The translations under genes were made by a program, and so were the position numbers. From Spirochaetales bacterium (GTDB lineage Bacteria; Spirochaetota; Spirochaetia; Treponematales; UBA12059): 16,966 nt of DNA. The stretch covers positions 1-16,966 of the forward strand of contig SPCK01000007.1 of NCBI GenBank assembly GCA_004525355.1, in the 5' to 3' direction. Numbering within the stretch: the stretch's first letter is position 1; each line of letters starts with the position of its first letter. Below are positions 14,515 to 16,966 of the stretch, piece after piece. The notes beneath the pieces are model-generated. The model did not search any database. It was not told the origin of the DNA and saw nothing but the letters and a program-made list of their open reading frames with translations.

Positions 14515-15261
14515 TTAAGGAGCGGCAGCTCGCCCCACCGGACAGGCAATCTCACATTTCCTGCAGTATCTTATAACATCGCTCGCCTCTTCTATTCCCA
14601 TTATGGAACCATCCATGATTTCAAATGCAGCTTCAAGCCGGTCCTGCTCTATTTTGCATAAGTCTCGTTCGTAGGTCCCGCTTCGGAATGCATCCTCCGG
14701 ACAGGCCTTGCGGCAATGCATGACGCAGTCCTTGCACGGGTCAAAGCCAGCAGGACCTGTAGGTATGAGTTCAGGTTCGAGGAATATCCCCCTAAGCCGG
14801 ACCAAGGAGCCAAATTCAGGTGTTACCAGAAGGTTGTTCTTGCCAAATACCCCGAGGCCTGCAAGAACGGCGGCATCCTTCAGGAAAGCGCCTCCGAACT
14901 CTATCTGGTATGGCAATGCATGAGCCTTGATGCCAAGTTCATTGCCAAGCCATGTCTTCAGATTCTTGGATAGATCCCTCAAAGCACGGTTGCCAGGGGT
15001 AAAGCCCGGAACCTTCATACTCCACCAATCCAACACTGGTTTGGATTCTGGATGAGCCAGTGCCAATACCAGCACCGATTTATATTCTTCCTTCCATTCT
15101 ACGCCCTTGTAGCCATCGTAGTAGGGCCTTTTATCGTAAACCGCATAGGAAGGGGAAGCTTTAAGGGCTGCGATGGAAGTGATTCCTGCCAGCGAAGCCC
15201 CTATCTCCATTGCTTTCTCGATAATGACGTTCTCGACCTTAATACCTTTCAATAGCTGCAA
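14515..15261 (-). CDS. QueG-like 4Fe-4S double cluster protein (epoxyqueuosine reductase-related)
   Basis: This 248-aa soluble iron-sulfur protein resembles the N-terminal and ferredoxin parts of epoxyqueuosine reductase: GLGVFGKNNLLVTPEFGSLV (135-154) is the family block before the clusters. Cysteines at 176, 179, 183 and 187 (CKDCVMHCRKACP), 202, and 233, 236 and 240 (CRKCEIACPVG) can hold two [4Fe-4S] clusters. It has no C-terminal HEAT domain and ends soon after the last cluster, so it is shorter than QueG and probably not a tRNA enzyme. It is the first gene of the second operon. Reading starts at TTG (15261) with GGGGG six bases upstream; no ATG fits. A role as electron carrier for MTHFR/FixAB, or in reducing a corrinoid protein, is possible but unproven. 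Confidence 0.85.
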   Translation of the reverse strand: MQLLKGIKVENVIIEKAMEIGASLAGITSIAALKASPSYAVYDKRPYYDGYKGVEWKEEYKSVLVLALAHPESKPVLDWWSMKVPGFTPGNRALRDLSKNLKTWLGNELGIKAHALPYQIEFGGAFLKDAAVLAGLGVFGKNNLLVTPEFGSLVRLRGIFLEPELIPTGPAGFDPCKDCVMHCRKACPEDAFRSGTYERDLCKIEQDRLEAAFEIMDGSIMGIEEASDVIRYCRKCEIACPVGRAAAP

Positions 15262-15418
15262 TTAATCCCCCTTCCAGCATCTGAAAAGATGGTTTGATGA
15301 TCTTCCGAATGCCAGCATCCGACAACTGCGGGGCTTGCATCAAGATGGCAGAATATGCAATCTTATAGTATCGGTAGTTCATCGCATTATCATACGAATC
15401 GATACTATACTTGTACTT

Positions 15419-15438
15419 AATATTTGGCAACAAATATT
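15419..15438. promoter_or_regulatory. Perfect 8-bp palindrome in the marR/queG-like intergenic region
   Basis: AATATTTG, GCAA, CAAATATT is a perfect inverted repeat. It overlaps the left end of the shared operator by five bases. The equivalent position in copy A is degenerate, so this element is special to the marR side and may serve autoregulation. Confidence 0.55.
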
Positions 15439-15453
15439 TTGCAGGCAAAGTAT
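15434..15453. promoter_or_regulatory. Candidate MarR-type operator, site B
   Basis: ATATTTTGC, AG, GCAAAGTAT: 9-base arms with one mismatch. This is the best-formed version of the element shared with 11758-11777. Its place 68 bases before the MarR start and upstream of the divergent operon fits a regulator controlling both itself and the operon. Confidence 0.65.
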
Positions 15454-15520
15454 ATTTTCTGATGCTACTATCGTGAAGAAGGCGTTTCCAGGCATTGTTC
15501 TATCGAGAATCTAACGAGGC

Positions 15521-15955
15521 ATGGTACATCAGATGGTTGAATTGAAAGAATGCATTAACTTCCTCTTATCCAAAACCGAGCTTGCGGTTCATCAACGGTT
15601 CAAGCAGATCCTAGAGCCGCATGGGATAACACCTGTACAATGCGGAGTATTGAACTGCCTTTATAAAGAAGACGGTCTGAGTTTAAAGGCAATAGCAGAC
15701 AGCCTCGCCTTGAATGCCTCGACTATAACAGGAATAATTGACAGGATGGAAGAAAAGAAGTTCATCAAGCGTAAGCCGGACCGGAGCGACAGGAGGTCCA
15801 TCTCGATCTTTCTGACCGACAAGGCGAAGAAGCTCGAGCCTGAGACGGTCAATGCGATAACGGAGCTCAATTCCTCAGTGATGAAAGAACTTACAGAACA
15901 AGAGAAAGTCACTTTTCGCCGACTTTTACGAATTGTCACTGAAACCGCCTCTTGA
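15521..15955 (+). CDS. MarR family transcriptional regulator
   Basis: This 144-aa winged helix-turn-helix protein is probably the local regulator. Residues 54-82 (SLKAIADSLALNASTITGII and on to KKFI) make the helix-turn-helix, with the recognition helix about 65-76. KPDRSDRRSISIFLT (85-99) is the wing with the typical D-R-R motif. N- and C-terminal helices form the dimer interface. ATG at 15521 has GAGG only one base upstream and ATG at 15533 has none close, so the start could be either. It is the only plus-strand gene inside the block and is divergent from the QueG-like operon. Many MarR proteins that control aromatic or acyl-CoA catabolism are relieved by the CoA-thioester substrate; that would suit this locus but is not visible in the sequence. 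Confidence 0.93.
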   Translation: MVHQMVELKECINFLLSKTELAVHQRFKQILEPHGITPVQCGVLNCLYKEDGLSLKAIADSLALNASTITGIIDRMEEKKFIKRKPDRSDRRSISIFLTDKAKKLEPETVNAITELNSSVMKELTEQEKVTFRRLLRIVTETAS

Positions 15956-16001
15956 TTGCCGGTTGGCTGGGAACAACACATACAAGAGTCAGAAGGCAAT
16001 C

Positions 16002-16212
16002 ATGGCCATTGAACGCACGTTCACGATGCTCAAGCCCGGCGTCCTGACACGCAGGATTGCCGGGGACGGTACGCGGCGACTATATCATGCACACCGGGCT
16101 CAACATCATCCACGCGTCCGACTCGTCAGAGAGCGCCAGGCGTGAGATAAACCTCTTCTGCCGCCCCGACGAGATAATCGACTGGCAGGATGGCAACGAC
16201 AGCTGGATTTGA
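16002..16212 (+). pseudogene. ndk: Nucleoside diphosphate kinase remnant with internal deletion and frameshift
   Basis: The first 21 codons read [21 protein letters not shown], the exact start of an Ndk. Immediately afterwards, in another frame, the C-terminal third appears: [19 protein letters not shown], then [19 protein letters not shown] and a WQDGNDSWI end with TGA at 16210-16212. Some 85 codons between RRIxG and PGT, including most of the nucleotide-binding core, are missing and the join is out of frame. The active-site His region (NIIHASDS) survives but cannot be reached in frame. GAAGG precedes the ATG by five bases. Both halves are otherwise well conserved, which suggests a recent deletion or an assembly error. 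A functional ndk, if any, must be elsewhere. Confidence 0.88.
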
Positions 16213-16535
16213 TCCCGGGAGTATGGCCTGACATATTGTCTCAGATGACTTTGGGAATTAGCCCAACGGCATACGGCTACGGAGATCTCCCGTTCGTCCC
16301 TGCGTAAACCCTGCTCGGCAAGAAACGGCAGCGGCCATCCGATGCCCGCCACCGGATGCATCCGGATCTGTCAGAAGGCCAATAGCCAATCCCCTGCCAA
16401 TGAAACCGCCGAAGGCATTCGATCAAGAATCCGCTGGACGTCGTCGTCGTTTTTTTTCTAGCATTGCCGCGCCTTGGATCCCCAAATATTGAAATGGGAC
16501 TGGCGCAAGTCTCAAAACCACGGCACTATATATAC
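16213..16535 (+). other. Intergenic region with no recognisable gene
   Basis: I see no convincing coding sequence in these 323 bases. They hold a perfect 14-base palindrome CCGGATGCATCCGG (16352-16365), an eight-T run at 16451-16458 without a clear preceding stem, and an AT-rich TATATATA stretch just before the next gene that could be a -10. Confidence 0.5.
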
Positions 16536-16966
16536 ATGATCCGTACCATATTTTTCTATACATACTTCTGGGTTACCCTCATGCTGACATCGCCACTCGT
16601 CTTGGTCTACGTGATCTTGATGCTCTTCGGCCTCCACCGACCCTTCAAACCCGCAATCGGTATATTCGCGCGAGCCTGGGCCCGTTCGGTCGTATGGGCA
16701 ACCGGTTCAAGGGTTACGATCGAGGGAGCAGAAAACGTGCCGGCTACGGGCGGCGTCTGCCTTATCGGCAACCATCAGGGCAGTCTCGAGGTACCCATCA
16801 TCCTTGCCACACTGCCCAGGACACCTGGCTTCGTGGCCAAAAGCGAGGCTCTTTTCACGCCGTTCCTCAATATCTGGATATTGGCCCTGGGCGGCATTTT
16901 CATTGACAGACATAATGCCGGAAAAGCTCGCCATGCCATCGAACTAGGCATTAAACGACTGAAAGA
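16536..16966 (+). CDS. plsC: 1-acyl-sn-glycerol-3-phosphate acyltransferase (PlsC-like), N-terminal part, truncated by window end
   Basis: The frame is open from ATG 16536 to the right edge (143 codons). It begins with a hydrophobic helix (MIRTIFFYTYFWVTLMLTSP and following), as expected for a membrane lysophospholipid acyltransferase. The sequence then reads VTIEGAENVPATGGVCLIGN, HQGSLEVP, FVAKSEALFTPFLNIWILAL and GGIFIDRHNAGKAR. These match PlsC blocks I-III: the NHxxxxD acyltransferase box, the KxEL block and the FIDR block. The box here is H-Q-G-S-L-E, that is HX4E instead of the usual HX4D. Neither ATG 16536 nor the in-frame ATG 16494 has a good ribosome site; I prefer 16536 because the hydrophobic helix follows at once. 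The gene is likely housekeeping and outside the catabolic locus. Confidence 0.88.
   Translation, partial: MIRTIFFYTYFWVTLMLTSPLVLVYVILMLFGLHRPFKPAIGIFARAWARSVVWATGSRVTIEGAENVPATGGVCLIGNHQGSLEVPIILATLPRTPGFVAKSEALFTPFLNIWILALGGIFIDRHNAGKARHAIELGIKRLK

Larger units (their letters stand above)
15351..15458 (-). promoter_or_regulatory. Promoter/leader copy B, upstream of the QueG-like/MTHFR/fixAB operon
   Basis: This is the partner of 11675-11782, ungapped and about 77% identical by eye. The conserved TATAGT (15409-15404, minus) is a likely -10, with TTGTTG 18 bases upstream as one -35 option. About 90 bases of leader then run to the TTG start of the QueG-like gene. A frame across this leader (15239-15448) reads 69 residues but looks like chance. 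The region also serves as the upstream region of the divergent MarR gene. Confidence 0.7.

Noticed and set aside
15239..15448. A 69-residue minus-strand frame across the leader of the QueG-like gene
   Set aside because: It lies over the promoter/operator region, has no ribosome site, no family resemblance, and its frame is not kept in the matching leader at 11675-11782.
16430..16460. Eight-T run as an intrinsic terminator after the ndk remnant
   Set aside because: I could not find a stable GC-rich stem directly before the T-run.
1..16966. CRISPR arrays, tRNA or rRNA genes, insertion sequences
   Set aside because: No regularly spaced repeats, no cloverleaf-like or rRNA sequence, and no transposase or integrase frames were seen on either strand.

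Overview
The window comes from an anaerobic-looking bacterium. It carries a long, almost uniformly minus-strand catabolic locus (about 919-15261) between housekeeping genes: the 3' end of aspS on the left, and an ndk remnant followed by the 5' part of a plsC-type acyltransferase on the right. I cannot fix the phylum from sequence alone. The housekeeping proteins and the metabolism would fit Spirochaetota or Desulfobacterota, but that is only an impression.

The main operon, read right to left from about 11720, encodes: a flavoprotein of the 4-hydroxybutyryl-CoA dehydratase / 4-hydroxyphenylacetate 3-hydroxylase family; two class III (CaiB/BaiF) CoA-transferases; a BKACE (DUF849) beta-keto acid cleavage enzyme; a ketopantoate-reductase-like dehydrogenase; a BCCT transporter; an acyl-CoA dehydrogenase; and an ETF pair (EtfB, EtfA). 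A second operon upstream of it, starting near 15400, encodes a QueG-like 2x[4Fe-4S] protein, a MetF-type methylenetetrahydrofolate reductase and a second, more canonical ETF pair (FixA, FixB). A MarR-family regulator is divergent from the second operon.

Both operons are preceded by the same promoter/leader sequence: 83 of 108 positions are identical without gaps, counted by eye. Each copy contains a near-identical inverted repeat that looks like a MarR-type operator. This ties the two transcription units into one regulon.

The parts list (BCCT uptake, CaiB-type CoA activation, acyl-CoA dehydrogenase plus ETF, and a redox-neutral flavin lyase candidate) closely resembles, as I recall them, the bbu/gbu gamma-butyrobetaine-to-trimethylamine clusters of gut anaerobes and the E. 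coli cai/fix system. It is extended here by BKACE, a dehydrogenase, MTHFR, a second ETF and an Fe-S protein. My working model is anaerobic use of carnitine, gamma-butyrobetaine or a similar quaternary amine, with cleavage to an acyl-CoA and perhaps methyl-group oxidation. The substrate is inferred, not shown.

Several enzymes depart from family norms. The dehydratase-like protein has lost all four acid/base residues known from AbfD and one [4Fe-4S] ligand. The acyl-CoA dehydrogenase lacks both usual catalytic Glu positions. EtfA-1 has altered FAD-loop motifs. Both borders carry gene debris: a 43-residue fragment of a 3-oxoacid CoA-transferase B subunit downstream of etfA-1, and an ndk with an internal out-of-frame deletion.
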